A DNA stretch of 64,000 nt, taken from JABFSM01 sp963762545. GTDB lineage: Bacteria; Gemmatimonadota; Gemmatimonadetes; Gemmatimonadales; GWC2-71-9. Every line of letters begins with the position of its first letter. Positions within the stretch are counted from its first letter, which is position 1. The stretch lies in the NCBI GenBank assembly GCA_963762545.1, contig CAVXLC010000001.1, positions 124,001 through 188,000 of the forward strand, read 5' to 3'. A program made the translations under genes and the position numbers. The notes under the pieces were generated by a model. The model saw only the letters and a list, made by a program, of their open reading frames with translations. It was not told the DNA's origin and did not search any database. This document shows, piece by piece, positions 22,143-31,148 of the stretch.

Positions 22143-23659
22143 GGGCGGCGTTCGCGGTTCTGCTGCTGGCCGGGCTCACCGGCCGGGCCCTGGCCCAGGG
22201 CGCGGCGAGCCCCCAATCGGGCGTGCGTCCCGCCCGGTACGTGATTCGCAACGCCCTGGTCATCGCGGGCAACGGCACGCCGGCCGCCGGACCCTACGAC
22301 ATCGTGATCGAGGGGAACACCATCGCGGACATGGTGCCGCTCGACCCGGTGGCGGTCAAGGCGGGCCTGGCGCGGCGCCCGACGGCGAGCGTCGAGATCG
22401 ACGCCACCGGCAAGTACGTGATGCCCGGGCTGATCAACGCCCACGGCCACGTGCAGGATTCGCGCGGCGGGCTTCCCCAGCCGCTGGAGTACGAGCTCAA
22501 GCTCTGGCTGGCCTGCGGCATCACCACGGTGCGCGATGTCGGCAGCACCACCCGGAAGACCCTGCAGCTCCGGGCGGCCAGCGCGGCCGGCACCGTCGTC
22601 TCCCCGCGGATTCTGGTCTACGGGCTGTTCGGCGGCGGCGGTGACGCGGTGGAAAGCCGGGGCATCAACACCGCGGCCGAGGCGCGGGCCCGGGTCCGCG
22701 AGCTCAAGGCGCTGGGAGTGGACGGCATCAAGATCGTGGGCATCGACCGCGACCTGATGGAGGCGATGGAGGAGGAGGCCCATATTGTGGGCCTGCCGAT
22801 CGCCCACCACGCCGGGGTCGAGGAAACCAACGCCTGGGACGACATCAAGTTCGGGACCCGGAGCATCGAGCACTGGTACGGCGTGCCCGACGCGGCGCTG
22901 GCGGACGGCGTGCAGCACTTTCCTTCCAGCTACAATTACCAGAACGAGGTGGACCGGTTCCGCTGGGCCGGGCGGCTCTGGCGCGAGACCGACCCCGAAC
23001 GCCTCGGCAAGGTGCTCCAGGCGATGGTCGACCACAACGTCGCGTGGGACCCCACCCTGGTGATCTACGAGGCCAGCCGGGACCTGACCCGGGCCCAGAA
23101 CCAGCCCTGGTTCAAGGACTACCTGCATCCGACGCTGGAGGAGTACTTCAAGCCTAACCCGGCCAACCACGGCTCCTACTTCATCGGCTGGAGCTCGACC
23201 GACGAAGCCTACTGGAAGGAGAATTACCGGATCTGGATGGCGGCGCTCCGGGATTTCGAGCGGCGTGGCGGCATCATCGGGGTGGGGGAAGACGCGGGAT
23301 TCATCTATCAGATGTACGGCTTTGCCCTGATCCGCGAGCTGGAGCTGCAGCAGGAAGCCGGCTTCCCGCCGCTCAAGGTGCTCCAGCATGTGGCCCAGAA
23401 CAACGCCCGGATCCTCGGCATGGAGGACCGGATCGGCCGGGTCCGGCCGGGCTACCTGGCCGATCTCGTCGTGGTCAATGGCAACCCGCTCGAGGATCTC
23501 AAGGTGCTCTATCCCACCGGCACCGAAACCATCCAGGACGGGAAGACGGTACACACCGGCGGCGTCGAGTGGACCATCAAGGACGGCATCCCGTATCACG
23601 CCCCGACACTGTTCCGGGAGGTGAAGGAGATGGTGGCGGCGGCGCGGGCCAAGCGCTAG
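22139..23659 (+). CDS. Exported amidohydrolase (imidazolonepropionase/PepQ-prolidase type)
   Basis: 506 residues with signal peptide AAFAVLLLAGLTGRALAQ. A composite amidohydrolase fold is clear: the strand-1 motif NAHGHV gives His102 and His104, Lys appears in GIKIVGID, later His residues in AHHAGVEE and SIEHWYG, and Asp in GVGEDAGF. The C-terminal GRVRPGYLADLVVVNGNPLEDLKVL is the usual beta-sandwich closure. Members hydrolyse amide or ring C-N bonds, including dipeptides such as Xaa-Pro. The substrate here is unknown. It is translationally coupled to the phosphatase gene (ATGA overlap). Confidence 0.9.
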   Translation: MRAAFAVLLLAGLTGRALAQGAASPQSGVRPARYVIRNALVIAGNGTPAAGPYDIVIEGNTIADMVPLDPVAVKAGLARRPTASVEIDATGKYVMPGLINAHGHVQDSRGGLPQPLEYELKLWLACGITTVRDVGSTTRKTLQLRAASAAGTVVSPRILVYGLFGGGGDAVESRGINTAAEARARVRELKALGVDGIKIVGIDRDLMEAMEEEAHIVGLPIAHHAGVEETNAWDDIKFGTRSIEHWYGVPDAALADGVQHFPSSYNYQNEVDRFRWAGRLWRETDPERLGKVLQAMVDHNVAWDPTLVIYEASRDLTRAQNQPWFKDYLHPTLEEYFKPNPANHGSYFIGWSSTDEAYWKENYRIWMAALRDFERRGGIIGVGEDAGFIYQMYGFALIRELELQQEAGFPPLKVLQHVAQNNARILGMEDRIGRVRPGYLADLVVVNGNPLEDLKVLYPTGTETIQDGKTVHTGGVEWTIKDGIPYHAPTLFREVKEMVAAARAKR

Positions 23660-23668
23660 GCCGCCGCC

Positions 23669-23836
23669 TCACTTCTTGTCCACCAGCACCAGGCAGAGCG
23701 TCGCCAACGGCCCGAGGAGCAGCGAGAGCAGAAACCAGATGAGCCCGCTGCGGTTCTTGCCCTGCGCGACACCCGCATTGAGGAGCGCCAGCGTGCCCCA
23801 ACCCGCGAAGTACCCCCGTCCGATGCCGAGCAACAT
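23669..23836 (-). CDS. Small two-helix membrane protein
   Basis: 55 residues from ATG 23836, behind a strong Shine-Dalgarno (GGAGG, 7 nt upstream on this strand). Two hydrophobic segments are separated by AQGKNRSG, and the end LLLGPLATLCLVLVDKK resembles many small inner-membrane proteins of unknown role. Its start codon is interlocked with the plus-strand ATG of the metallo-beta-lactamase gene in the sequence ACATGT. Confidence 0.65.
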   Translation of the reverse strand: MLLGIGRGYFAGWGTLALLNAGVAQGKNRSGLIWFLLSLLLGPLATLCLVLVDKK

Positions 23837-24737
23837 GTGGTGCCTCCTGTGTGGCGTAGTGGCTCTGGTTTCCGGGCCTGGAGCGCTCGTCGCGCAGACC
23901 CCCGGGACCCAGGTGGTCGTGCTGGGGAGTGGCACTCCGAATCCCGATCCGGATCATTCCGGGCCCGCCGTCGCCATTGTGGTCAACGGCACCGCGTACC
24001 TGGTGGACGCCGGGGCCGGAGTCATGCGGCGCGCCGAGCAGGCTCGGCGAGCCGGCGTCGGTGCGCTGGATCCCGGAAGGATCCGAGTCGTGTTCCTGAC
24101 CCATTTGCACTCCGATCATACGATAGGACTGCCCGATGTGATTCACACTGGATGGATCCGGGAGCGGCGCGGCGCGTTGCAGCTGTATGGCCCGCCTGGA
24201 ACGTCGGCCATGGCGACCCATTTGACCGAGGCGTACAGCGCCGATATCGAGAATCGTCAGACCGGCTTGCAACCTCACAGCGAGAACGGCTGGATGATCG
24301 AGGCGCACGAGGTGACCGACGGCGTGGTCTATCGGGACAGCAACGTCACCGTCACCGCCTATGAAACCCCGCACGCCAACTGGACGCATGCCCTGGGCTA
24401 CCGGTTCGAGACCCGGGACCGGAGCGTGGTCGTTTCGGGGGACTCGCGGCCGAATGACGCCGTGGTGCGCGCGTGCAACGGCTGCGATGTCCTGGTGCAC
24501 GAAGCGTACGCGACCAAGGGATTCCTGCTACGCACGCCGGCATGGCAGAAGTACCACGCCGACGCGCACACGTCGGGGACCGAGCTGGCCGCGATGGCGA
24601 CGAGGGCGCGGCCCAAGCTCCTGGTCCTGTACCACCAGATGCTCTGGGGCGATGCAACGGAGGCCGACCTCCTCGCGGAGATCCGGAAGGGCTACACCGG
24701 CGCGGTGGTGTCGGGGAAGGATCTCGGAATCTATTGA
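23835..24737 (+). CDS. Exported metallo-beta-lactamase-fold hydrolase (ribonuclease Z-like)
   Basis: 300 residues from ATG 23835, giving a signal peptide WCLLCGVVALVSGPGALVAQ; ATG 23823 is an alternative. The MBL metal motif HLHSDH is at 90-95, and later ligands are His in ETPHANW, Asp in VSGDSRPND and His in LYHQM. GSGTPNPDPDHSGP at the start is typical of the RNase Z/arylsulfatase-like branch. An exported member is more likely to cleave esters, lactones or sulfates than tRNA. The start codon overlaps that of the divergent small membrane protein. Confidence 0.85.
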   Translation: MWCLLCGVVALVSGPGALVAQTPGTQVVVLGSGTPNPDPDHSGPAVAIVVNGTAYLVDAGAGVMRRAEQARRAGVGALDPGRIRVVFLTHLHSDHTIGLPDVIHTGWIRERRGALQLYGPPGTSAMATHLTEAYSADIENRQTGLQPHSENGWMIEAHEVTDGVVYRDSNVTVTAYETPHANWTHALGYRFETRDRSVVVSGDSRPNDAVVRACNGCDVLVHEAYATKGFLLRTPAWQKYHADAHTSGTELAAMATRARPKLLVLYHQMLWGDATEADLLAEIRKGYTGAVVSGKDLGIY

Positions 24738-24772
24738 GAGGTTAAGCGGCGAAGCGGCGAGGAGGCTTTTCG

Positions 24773-25366
24773 ATGGTATCACCGGTCAGAACCCAGATCG
24801 GCGATTGGCTCAACGAGCTCTTCCTGATCGAACAGGAGGTTCGCCTGCGGCTGGAGCCGCTCACCGAGCAGCAGTTCACCTGGCGGCCCGGGCCGGGCAA
24901 GTGGTCCGTCGCCGAGTGCCTCGACCACCTCGCCACCGCCACGATCCTCATGCTCGGCAACGTGCGGCCGGCCCTCGAGCGGGCCCGGGTCGAGGGCATC
25001 ACCGGAGCCGAGGGTCCTTACGCCTACGGGTGGCTGGGCCGGAAATTCGTCGCGCTGATGGAGCGGCCCGGCAAGCGTCCGCTGCCCGCGCCGAGGAACT
25101 TCGTGCCGGCCTCCGGGCTGGGCAAGCCAACCGTCCTGGAGAAATTCGCCGGGGCGATGGGGGAGCTCCGGGATACCCTGGACCGGGCGCGCGGCATCGC
25201 GCTGGATCGGGTCCGGGCCAGGTCGGCCGCGGCGGGCGGGGGGTGGATCCGCCTCAACCTCGCGGCATGGTTTGCCGCCAGCCTCGCGCATGGCCGGCGC
25301 CATGTGGCGCAGGCGGAGCGGGTGACCACGGCGCCGGGGTTTCCGGGCTCATCGGCGGCCTCGTAA
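24773..25366 (+). CDS. DinB-family protein
   Basis: 197 residues with the DinB_2 pattern: RPGPGKWSVAECLDHLATA (residues 38-56) carries the first His, and the C-terminal HGRRHVAQAERV gives the His pair. The start is ATG 24773, behind GGAGG (24760-24764) in a doubled AAGCGGCG repeat. Function as for other DinB proteins is uncertain: a metal-dependent, thiol-linked transferase or hydrolase. It is one of three DinB proteins in the window. Confidence 0.85.
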   Translation: MVSPVRTQIGDWLNELFLIEQEVRLRLEPLTEQQFTWRPGPGKWSVAECLDHLATATILMLGNVRPALERARVEGITGAEGPYAYGWLGRKFVALMERPGKRPLPAPRNFVPASGLGKPTVLEKFAGAMGELRDTLDRARGIALDRVRARSAAAGGGWIRLNLAAWFAASLAHGRRHVAQAERVTTAPGFPGSSAAS

Positions 25367-25416
25367 CGCCCCCATCCCGAGCGCGGCGCGATGGTGCGTC
25401 CGGCCGGTTTCGGAGC

Positions 25417-25422
25417 TAAGTT
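25417..25422 (+). promoter_or_regulatory. TAAGTT -10 box for the exported DinB gene
   Basis: TAAGTT lies 29 nt before ATG 25452, and GGAG at 25439-25442 serves as ribosome binding site. Confidence 0.4.
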
Positions 25423-25451
25423 CGCCCTCCCCCTCTGCGGAGCCATTTGCA

Positions 25452-25991
25452 ATGAAGTGCGTGCTGAGTATCGCGGTTGTCGCCTGTCTCGCTGCCCCCG
25501 CCACGCTCCCGGCCCAGGATCAGCCGGGCGCCATTGCCTCGGCGATGAAAGCCACCATCACGCGGTACGCCAGGAACATGCCCGGCGCTGCCGACTCGAT
25601 GCCGGCCGACAAGTACGGTTTCAAGCCAACCCCGGCCCAGATGAGCTTCGGCGAGATCCTGGCCCATGAAGCCGAGTCGAACGAGACACTGTGCGCCGCC
25701 ATCAGCGGCAGCATGGCCACCCCCTCGGAATCGGCCGCCGGCGCCACCGCCCCCAAGGCCGACCTGATCGCCCGGCTGCGGAAGTCGTTCGACTATTGCG
25801 GCACGGTGGTGGGAGCGATCAAGGATGCCCAGCTGGGGGATTCGGTGCCGTTCTTCGGCGGCCGCAAGGCCACTCGGGCCCGCGCGGTCATCGCGTTGGC
25901 CCAGGACTGGGCCGATCACTACGCCCAGGCCGCCATGTATCTGCGGGCGAGCGGCATCCTGCCGCCCTCGGCCCGGCCACCTCGCCCGTAG
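25452..25991 (+). CDS. Exported DinB-family protein
   Basis: 179 residues with signal peptide KCVLSIAVVACLAAPATLPAQ. The DinB helices follow: FGEILAHEAESNETLC supplies the first His, and WADHYAQAAMYLRASG at the C-terminus the second. DinB proteins are usually cytoplasmic; exported versions with a signal peptide occur in several soil phyla. The substrate is unknown. The two neighbouring DinB genes may reflect local duplication. Confidence 0.8.
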   Translation: MKCVLSIAVVACLAAPATLPAQDQPGAIASAMKATITRYARNMPGAADSMPADKYGFKPTPAQMSFGEILAHEAESNETLCAAISGSMATPSESAAGATAPKADLIARLRKSFDYCGTVVGAIKDAQLGDSVPFFGGRKATRARAVIALAQDWADHYAQAAMYLRASGILPPSARPPRP

Positions 25992-26017
25992 CCCGGCCGG
26001 ATCTGCGCGGGACGCAT

Positions 26018-26048
26018 GAGGGGTGAGCGCCGCCGGCGCTCACCCCTC
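26018..26048. terminator. Strong hairpin between convergent genes
   Basis: GAGGGGTGAGCGCC and GGCGCTCACCCCTC form a perfect 14-bp stem around a 3-base loop, 26 bases after the DinB stop and 29 bases from the stop of the convergent DUF3052 gene. There is no T-run, so it may need Rho or act as an mRNA 3'-end stabiliser in both directions. Confidence 0.6.
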
Positions 26049-26077
26049 GGCGTTCGCGGACGCCCGGCCGGCGCCGG

Positions 26078-26506
26078 TCAGCCGCGCGGCCGGTGCTCCT
26101 TCCGGATGACCAGCTTGAGCGCGGACCAGACGTCGTCGAACGCCGCGACCTTGATGTCCACGTAGCCCATCGGGAGCGCTACCTCGCGGATGGTGTCCTC
26201 GACGATGTCGGTGGGAACCCTGGCGGCCTTCTTGGGCCACGAGATCCACACCGCCGCATCCGGCCTGATCCTGGAACGGAGGTCGGCGAGGGATATCCTG
26301 AGATCGGCCTTCCGCGTGAAGAAGCCGTGGATCAGGTCGGTCGCTGCCGACACCCGGCGGACGAACCGGACGCCATCGGGCAGCGGCTCGAGCAGGGACT
26401 GGTAGTTCGCGGGCGGATTGATCACCAGCACGGCGGCGCCTTCCTTGATGCCGAGCTTCCGGGCCAGCGGCGTGCCGGAGTAACCGGCCGGTGGCCGGCC
26501 TACCAA
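26078..26506 (-). CDS. DUF3052 domain protein
   Basis: 142 residues from TTG 26506, the only suitable start, which overlaps the stop codon of the upstream gamma-glutamyltransferase gene (TTGGTAG). The sequence GYSGTPLARKLGIKEGAAVLVINPP at the start, PDAAVWISWPKKA in the middle and VDIKVAAFDDVWSALKLVIRK at the end fit the DUF3052 family, a single alpha/beta domain of unknown function widespread in bacteria. Overlap with the preceding stop implies translational coupling with GGT. Confidence 0.8.
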   Translation of the reverse strand: MVGRPPAGYSGTPLARKLGIKEGAAVLVINPPANYQSLLEPLPDGVRFVRRVSAATDLIHGFFTRKADLRISLADLRSRIRPDAAVWISWPKKAARVPTDIVEDTIREVALPMGYVDIKVAAFDDVWSALKLVIRKEHRPRG

Positions 26507-28174
26507 CCCGCCGCCATTCCATCCTTGCGTGGATCGCTGGCCGCCGCCCAGCCGCGCAGCAGCCGCATCACCGCCTGTCCGCCACCCGCATTTCCCGGCG
26601 TCAGCATCACCACGTGGTGTCCCATTCGGGTCAGACTCTGCCGGACCGAGTCCGGGATCGGGCCTTCCAGCCCCACTTCGAGTCCGGAAAAATGCCGGAA
26701 CCGCGGCGCATCGATCGCGTCCTGCAGGTCCATCCCGAACTCCAGCAGGTTGAGCAGTACCTGAAGATGTCCCTGGGGCTGAATCGATCCGCCCATGACG
26801 CCGAAGGCCAGCCACGGCTCCTGCTCGCCGGTGGGACCCGCCTTGGTGACGAACGCGGGGACCAGGGTGTGGAAGGGACGCTTGTTGGGGCCGACGGTGT
26901 TCGGCAGGCCGGGCTCCATCGTGAAGCCCGCGCCGCGGTCGTGGAGGACGAATCCGGTGCCCGGCACCACCACCGCCGATCCGAACTCCTCGTAGTTGCT
27001 GTTGATGAACGACACCATGTTCCCGGCCGAATCCGCGACGGCCAGGAAAATGGTCTCGCTGGCCGTGGCGGCGGCGCCCGGTTCCACCCGCTCGGCGGCC
27101 CGGGTTTCATCGAGCAGCGCCCGGCGCGCCCCGATGAACGCCGGATCCACCAGCCGCCTGGCATCCACGGTCATCGCGGCGGGATCGCCGATCCAGCGGG
27201 CCAGGTCGGCATAGGCCAGCTTCTTGGCCTCGATCAGGTGGTGCAGGTAGGCCGGTGAGTTGTGACCCATGGCCTTGAGGTCGTAAGGCTCGAGGATCTT
27301 GAGCATCTCGAGCACCGCGATGCCCTGGTTGTTGGGCGGCAGCTCCCACACGGTGTGGCCGCGGAAGGTCGCCGAGATCGGCGTGACCCATTCCACTTTC
27401 TGATTGGCGAGATCCGCCAGGGTGAGGAATCCGCCGAGCGCCCGGACCCGGTCCACGATGCGCCGGCCCAGCTCACCGCCGTACAGGGCCTTGGGACCCT
27501 CCCGGGCGATCAGCCGGAACGACGCCGCCAGATCGGGGTTTCTGAACCACTCTCCAGCCTCCGGCGCGCGGGTCCCGCCGACCAGATACGTGGCGCGGGC
27601 GCCTTCGTCCCTGGCCAGCCGCTCCACCGCGTTGGCCCACTGGCCCGCGATGATCGGACTGACCGGGAATCCCTCGTCGGCGAGTCGGATCGCCGGCGCG
27701 AGCGCCTGGGCCAGGGAAATGGTGCCGTATTTTTCCAGGAGGGCGGCCCAGCCCGACAGTGCGCCCGGCACGGTGATCGGCTCGGGGCCGAAGAGCGGCA
27801 CGTGGTCCCGCCCCCGCTTCAGCAGTTCGTCGCGGGTCATGAGCGAGCCCGACCGGCCGCTGGCATTGAGCGCCACCAGTTTCCTGGTCCCGGGCCGACC
27901 AGAACAGCGCGAACATGTCGCCGCCGATCCCCGTCATGTGCGGCTCGACCAGATTGAGCACCGCGGCGGCGGTGACCGCCGCGTCGATCGCATTGCCTCC
28001 GCCCTGCAGCACCGCGAGCCCGGCCGAGGTGGCCAGGGGCTGGCTGGTGGCGATGACGCCGTGCGGGGCGTAGACCGTGGATCGTCCCGCCATCGAGGCT
28101 GCCTTGGTTTGGGCCGGCGCCGCCGGCGCGACGGCGAGCGCAATGCCAAACAGGGCGAGCGTAAGACGGGGCAT
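26500..28174 (-). pseudogene. ggt: Gamma-glutamyltransferase, split by one extra base
   Basis: ATG 28174 opens a signal peptide (LTLALFGIALAVAPAAPAQ) and the GGT N-terminal segment (LQGGGNAIDAAVTAAAVLNLVEPHMTGIGGD), which ends at FWSARDQ. The following KLVALNASGRSG and all of the rest lie in the next frame to stop 26500. Dropping one base at about 27883 gives a perfect 557-codon protein. The autoprocessing Thr nucleophile is the Thr in ASETIFLAVAD, and the FGSAVVVPGTGFVLHDRGAGF and GGSIQPQGHLQ regions are intact. GGT cleaves glutathione and gamma-glutamyl amides in the periplasm. Because everything else is conserved, an assembly error or very recent mutation is likely. Confidence 0.85.
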
Positions 28175-28207
28175 AGCCGGCCTTCCGGTTGGGGAACCGG
28201 AGGGAAT

Positions 28208-28420
28208 CTAGCTTCCGGCCGGCTCCTCTTCGCCACTGCCCCCGCGGAACCCGTCCTTGAGATGTTCCTGCGAGTCATTGTCGAACAGCGTGGCCAGGTC
28301 GTCGTCGGTCTTGCTGGCGCGACCGGTCAGTTCGTCGGGGAGCGGAGTGCCTTCGATATCGGACACCTGGGTCAGCTCGCCCGGCTGGGTCCCTTCCGGT
28401 GGTGGTCTGCGTTCGGTCAT
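28208..28420 (-). CDS. Small acidic hypothetical protein
   Basis: 70 residues from ATG 28420, behind GGGAGG on this strand. It is acidic and hydrophilic (many Asp, Glu, Gly, Pro) with no membrane segment or known domain, so it is probably disordered. It lies between the ggt and SDR genes on the same strand. The good ribosome binding site is the main reason to accept it. Confidence 0.5.
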   Translation of the reverse strand: MTERRPPPEGTQPGELTQVSDIEGTPLPDELTGRASKTDDDLATLFDNDSQEHLKDGFRGGSGEEEPAGS

Positions 28421-28434
28421 GGTGTGCCTCCCTG

Positions 28435-28480
28435 GTGCGTTCACCCTGAGGTAGGACGGCAGTCCCCGGGTGACCCGCAC
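28435..28480 (-). terminator. Possible imperfect hairpin behind the SDR gene
   Basis: GTGCG/CGCAC and TCACCC/GGGTGA pair with small bulges in the gap after the SDR stop at 28494. No T-run is present, so termination activity is uncertain. Confidence 0.3.
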
Positions 28481-28493
28481 AGCACCGCTGCCG

Positions 28494-30098
28494 TTACCAG
28501 TCGGTTGGCTGATAATCCTTCAAGAACTGTCCCCAGACGTGCCGGCCGGTGTTGATCCCCGCGAGGATGGGATCGACGATGCGCGCCGCGCCGTCGACGA
28601 TATCCAGCGGGGGATGGAACCGATGCTCCTCGACCTTGCGTGCCGCGATCTCGACCGGATCCTCGTCGGTCACCCAGCCGGTGTCGACGCTGTTCATGTG
28701 GATGCCGGCATGGTGATAGTCGGTGGCCGAGGTCCGGGTCATCATGTTGAGCGCCGCCTTGGCCATGTTGGTATGGGGATGCCGGGTGGTCTTGTACTTC
28801 CGGTAGAACTGCCCCTCGACCGCGGACACGTTGACGACATGCTTGTCACGCTCCGGTGTCCGCGTCAGCAGCGGCTTCAAGCGGGCATTGAGCACGAACG
28901 GCGCGATGGCGTTCACCAGCTGCACCTCCATCAGCTCGACCGAGCTCACCTCGTCCATGAGCAGCCGCCACGAGTTACGCCCCCGCAGGTCCACCTGCTG
29001 GAGGTCCTGGTCGAGCCGCCCCTCGGGAAAGAGCCGGGCATCCGGCGTCTGCTCGTCGGGCAGCAGCGGCACCTGGGAGAGCCGGGCGGCATGGGTGAGT
29101 CCGGCCGCCTCGCCCAGGCGGCGATCCAGCGTGGCCGGCACGCTCTCGGCGCCCTGGAGGAGGTGGTAGCCCCGGAGTCCCTCGTAGCTGCCGATGAGCC
29201 GTCGGACCGCCGCGGGAAGGCTCTGCAGCGACGCCGTTTCGTGGGCCATCATGTGCTCGTAGAAGCTCGGCGGGCGCCGCACCGTCTGACAGGCGTTGTT
29301 GATGATGAAGTCGAGCCGGTCCCGGGTGGCGAGCAGCTCCCGGCAGAACGCCTCGACGCTGGGGGTGTGCCGCAGGTCCAGGCCGAAGATCTCGAGGCGA
29401 TCGCCCCACTCGGGGAAGTCGGGCTCCCGGGCGTAGCGCGCCGCCGAGTCGCGGGGAAAGCGGGTGGTGACGATGAGCCGGGCGCCGGACCGGAGCAGCT
29501 TGAGCCCGGCCTGATAGCCGATCTTCACCCGCCCGCCGGTGAGCAGCGCCACCCGGCCGCGCAAGTCGGCCAGCTCGGTGCGCTTCGCGAAGTTGAGCTC
29601 GGCGCAGGTCGGGCAGAGCGAATCGTAGAAGTGGTGGATGGCGGAATACCGTCGCTTGCAGATGTAGCAGTGCACCGGCTCGATCGCCTCGCGCGCTTCC
29701 GGCTCCTCGTCCCGGTCCTGCGGCTCGAAGCCGTCCGGCGGATAGACGTTCGGGGTGGTGAACACGGTCTGGCGGCGCAGGGTCCGGATCCCGGTTCGCC
29801 GCAGCGTGGATTCGTCCTGCTCGATGCGGGCCGCCTTGCGCAGCCGCACCGTCGCCTTCACCAGCCGCCGGCGGGCCTTCGCGTCGGGGTGAAACACCGT
29901 TCCCACCGCGTCGAGAAACCGGCGCCGGTCCTCCCCGGACGCGAGGGCGAGGAGACCGCGGTCCAGGGCGACCGCCTCGAGGAGCCGCGTGGCATCGCAG
30001 AGGCGTTCGATGAGCTTCGGGGGGCGGAGGTCGTCGGGCGCTGCCGGCCTGATGGTCACGGGTCCCTTGTCGTTGGCGTGCTGATGGAATGATCGCAT
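28494..30098 (-). CDS. SDR-family protein with internal zinc ribbon and altered active site
   Basis: 534 residues from ATG 30098, behind GGGAGA on this strand. Residues about 1-140 are a helical basic N-domain, and about 142-165 form a CxxC-x14-CxxC zinc ribbon (CYIC...CPTC). From about 180 there is a Rossmann SDR domain with the NAD(P) motif TGGRVKIGYQAG, the DLRHTPSV segment and IINNACQT (the NNAG equivalent). The catalytic Ser in VVNVSAVEG is present, but the YxxxK site reads TNMAK, so the Tyr is Thr. Either catalysis is altered or the domain only binds nucleotide. The zinc ribbon and long N-domain are unusual for an SDR. Confidence 0.75.
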   Translation of the reverse strand: MRSFHQHANDKGPVTIRPAAPDDLRPPKLIERLCDATRLLEAVALDRGLLALASGEDRRRFLDAVGTVFHPDAKARRRLVKATVRLRKAARIEQDESTLRRTGIRTLRRQTVFTTPNVYPPDGFEPQDRDEEPEAREAIEPVHCYICKRRYSAIHHFYDSLCPTCAELNFAKRTELADLRGRVALLTGGRVKIGYQAGLKLLRSGARLIVTTRFPRDSAARYAREPDFPEWGDRLEIFGLDLRHTPSVEAFCRELLATRDRLDFIINNACQTVRRPPSFYEHMMAHETASLQSLPAAVRRLIGSYEGLRGYHLLQGAESVPATLDRRLGEAAGLTHAARLSQVPLLPDEQTPDARLFPEGRLDQDLQQVDLRGRNSWRLLMDEVSSVELMEVQLVNAIAPFVLNARLKPLLTRTPERDKHVVNVSAVEGQFYRKYKTTRHPHTNMAKAALNMMTRTSATDYHHAGIHMNSVDTGWVTDEDPVEIAARKVEEHRFHPPLDIVDGAARIVDPILAGINTGRHVWGQFLKDYQPTDW

Positions 30099-30151
30099 CG
30101 CCGTCTCCCGGAGAGAAACCCGAGGTATGCGTGCGTTGCCGGACCGGACGG

Positions 30152-31075
30152 TTAGCGCCGGACCCGCATTCCCCGGACCGAATCCCATTGCAGCGGCCGG
30201 TCGCTCCGGGGCAGGGGCGCCTCGGGCACCTGGCCCACCGAGACGCCGTGCCCCCAGGTCGAGGGGCAGATCGCCACATAGCGCGCGTACCCGCCGACAC
30301 CACCCCCGAGCTTGGGATACCCGATCGTGACCAGACAGCCGGTCTCCGCCACCTGATCGAGGTTGGCGACGCCTTCCGCCTGGGTATACCCGTGGTGCAT
30401 CAGCCAGGACTCGCCCTCGAGCGCCGCGGTGGTGTCGGTGTCGAGGGGCTCGTGGCCGTGGAGCAGGATGTGGCGTTCGAGATGGAGGAACTTGAGCGCG
30501 CCGAGCGACACGCCGGCGAACGGCGTCCGGGTGGCCAGCCCCGGATCGGGCCAGTCCCTGGACCAGTCGGATCGCACCATCACCACCGCGCCTTCGGGGA
30601 TCCGGCCGTGGCGCCCTTCCCACGCGAGGATGTCCCCGACCTGCAGGTGGTAACCCGGATGCCGGGCCAGGGAGTCCACGATGGAGATCACCACCAGGGG
30701 ACGCACCGCGAAGGTCGGGGGCAGCTCGTCAATGGCGGGATACTCCGGCGCCCAGTGGGCCGGCGGATCGAGCTGGGTGCCGTACTGATCGGTGGTGAGC
30801 CGGTACGCGGTCGCCTCGAACCCGTCGGCGGCGTAGGTGTACGGCTTCCCGGTCGCCGGATTGAGGGTGGGACCGAAGGTGGCCGGCCCGAACCCGTGCC
30901 AGACCGGGATCGCCGGAGTGATGGTGTGGGTGAGGTCGATGTACTTGGCGCTCCGGAGCGACTGCTGGTAAAGCGCCCAGAGCCCGGGCGCTGCGGCGGG
31001 ACTACCCAGGGTGGCCGAGCGGTCGCACGCCGCAAGGGCCAAACCGGCGGCGAGGACGATCCGGGGGTTTCTCAT
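30152..31075 (-). CDS. Cyclase/kynurenine formamidase-like metal hydrolase, lipoprotein
   Basis: 307 residues from ATG 31075. The signal peptide ends at the lipobox LAAC with Cys17, so it is a predicted lipoprotein. The cyclase-family (PF04199) metal motif reads YGTQLDPPAHW, where GTQ replaces the common GTH. IDLTHTITPAIPVWHG at the start of the domain and HILLHGHEPLDTD later are typical. The family hydrolyses formamide or lactam bonds with Zn or Mn. It is divergent from padR across a 119-bp intergenic region that contains an inverted repeat. A further open frame upstream is not needed. Confidence 0.85.
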   Translation of the reverse strand: MRNPRIVLAAGLALAACDRSATLGSPAAAPGLWALYQQSLRSAKYIDLTHTITPAIPVWHGFGPATFGPTLNPATGKPYTYAADGFEATAYRLTTDQYGTQLDPPAHWAPEYPAIDELPPTFAVRPLVVISIVDSLARHPGYHLQVGDILAWEGRHGRIPEGAVVMVRSDWSRDWPDPGLATRTPFAGVSLGALKFLHLERHILLHGHEPLDTDTTAALEGESWLMHHGYTQAEGVANLDQVAETGCLVTIGYPKLGGGVGGYARYVAICPSTWGHGVSVGQVPEAPLPRSDRPLQWDSVRGMRVRR

Positions 31076-31122
31076 GCAGCAAGAATGCCGCGCCAGCGGC
31101 CAGTTGCAACCTTTTCCTACAT

Positions 31123-31148
31123 CCAAGCGTCTTATCGTAGTAACTTGG
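31123..31148. promoter_or_regulatory. Inverted repeat between cyclase and padR (candidate PadR operator)
   Basis: CCAAG and CTTGG are separated by 16 AT-richer bases that contain TAGTAACTT on the plus strand and TACGATAAG on the minus strand. It is the only AT-rich island in the divergent region and overlaps plausible -10 boxes for both genes. PadR proteins usually repress their own operon through such dyads. Confidence 0.4.
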
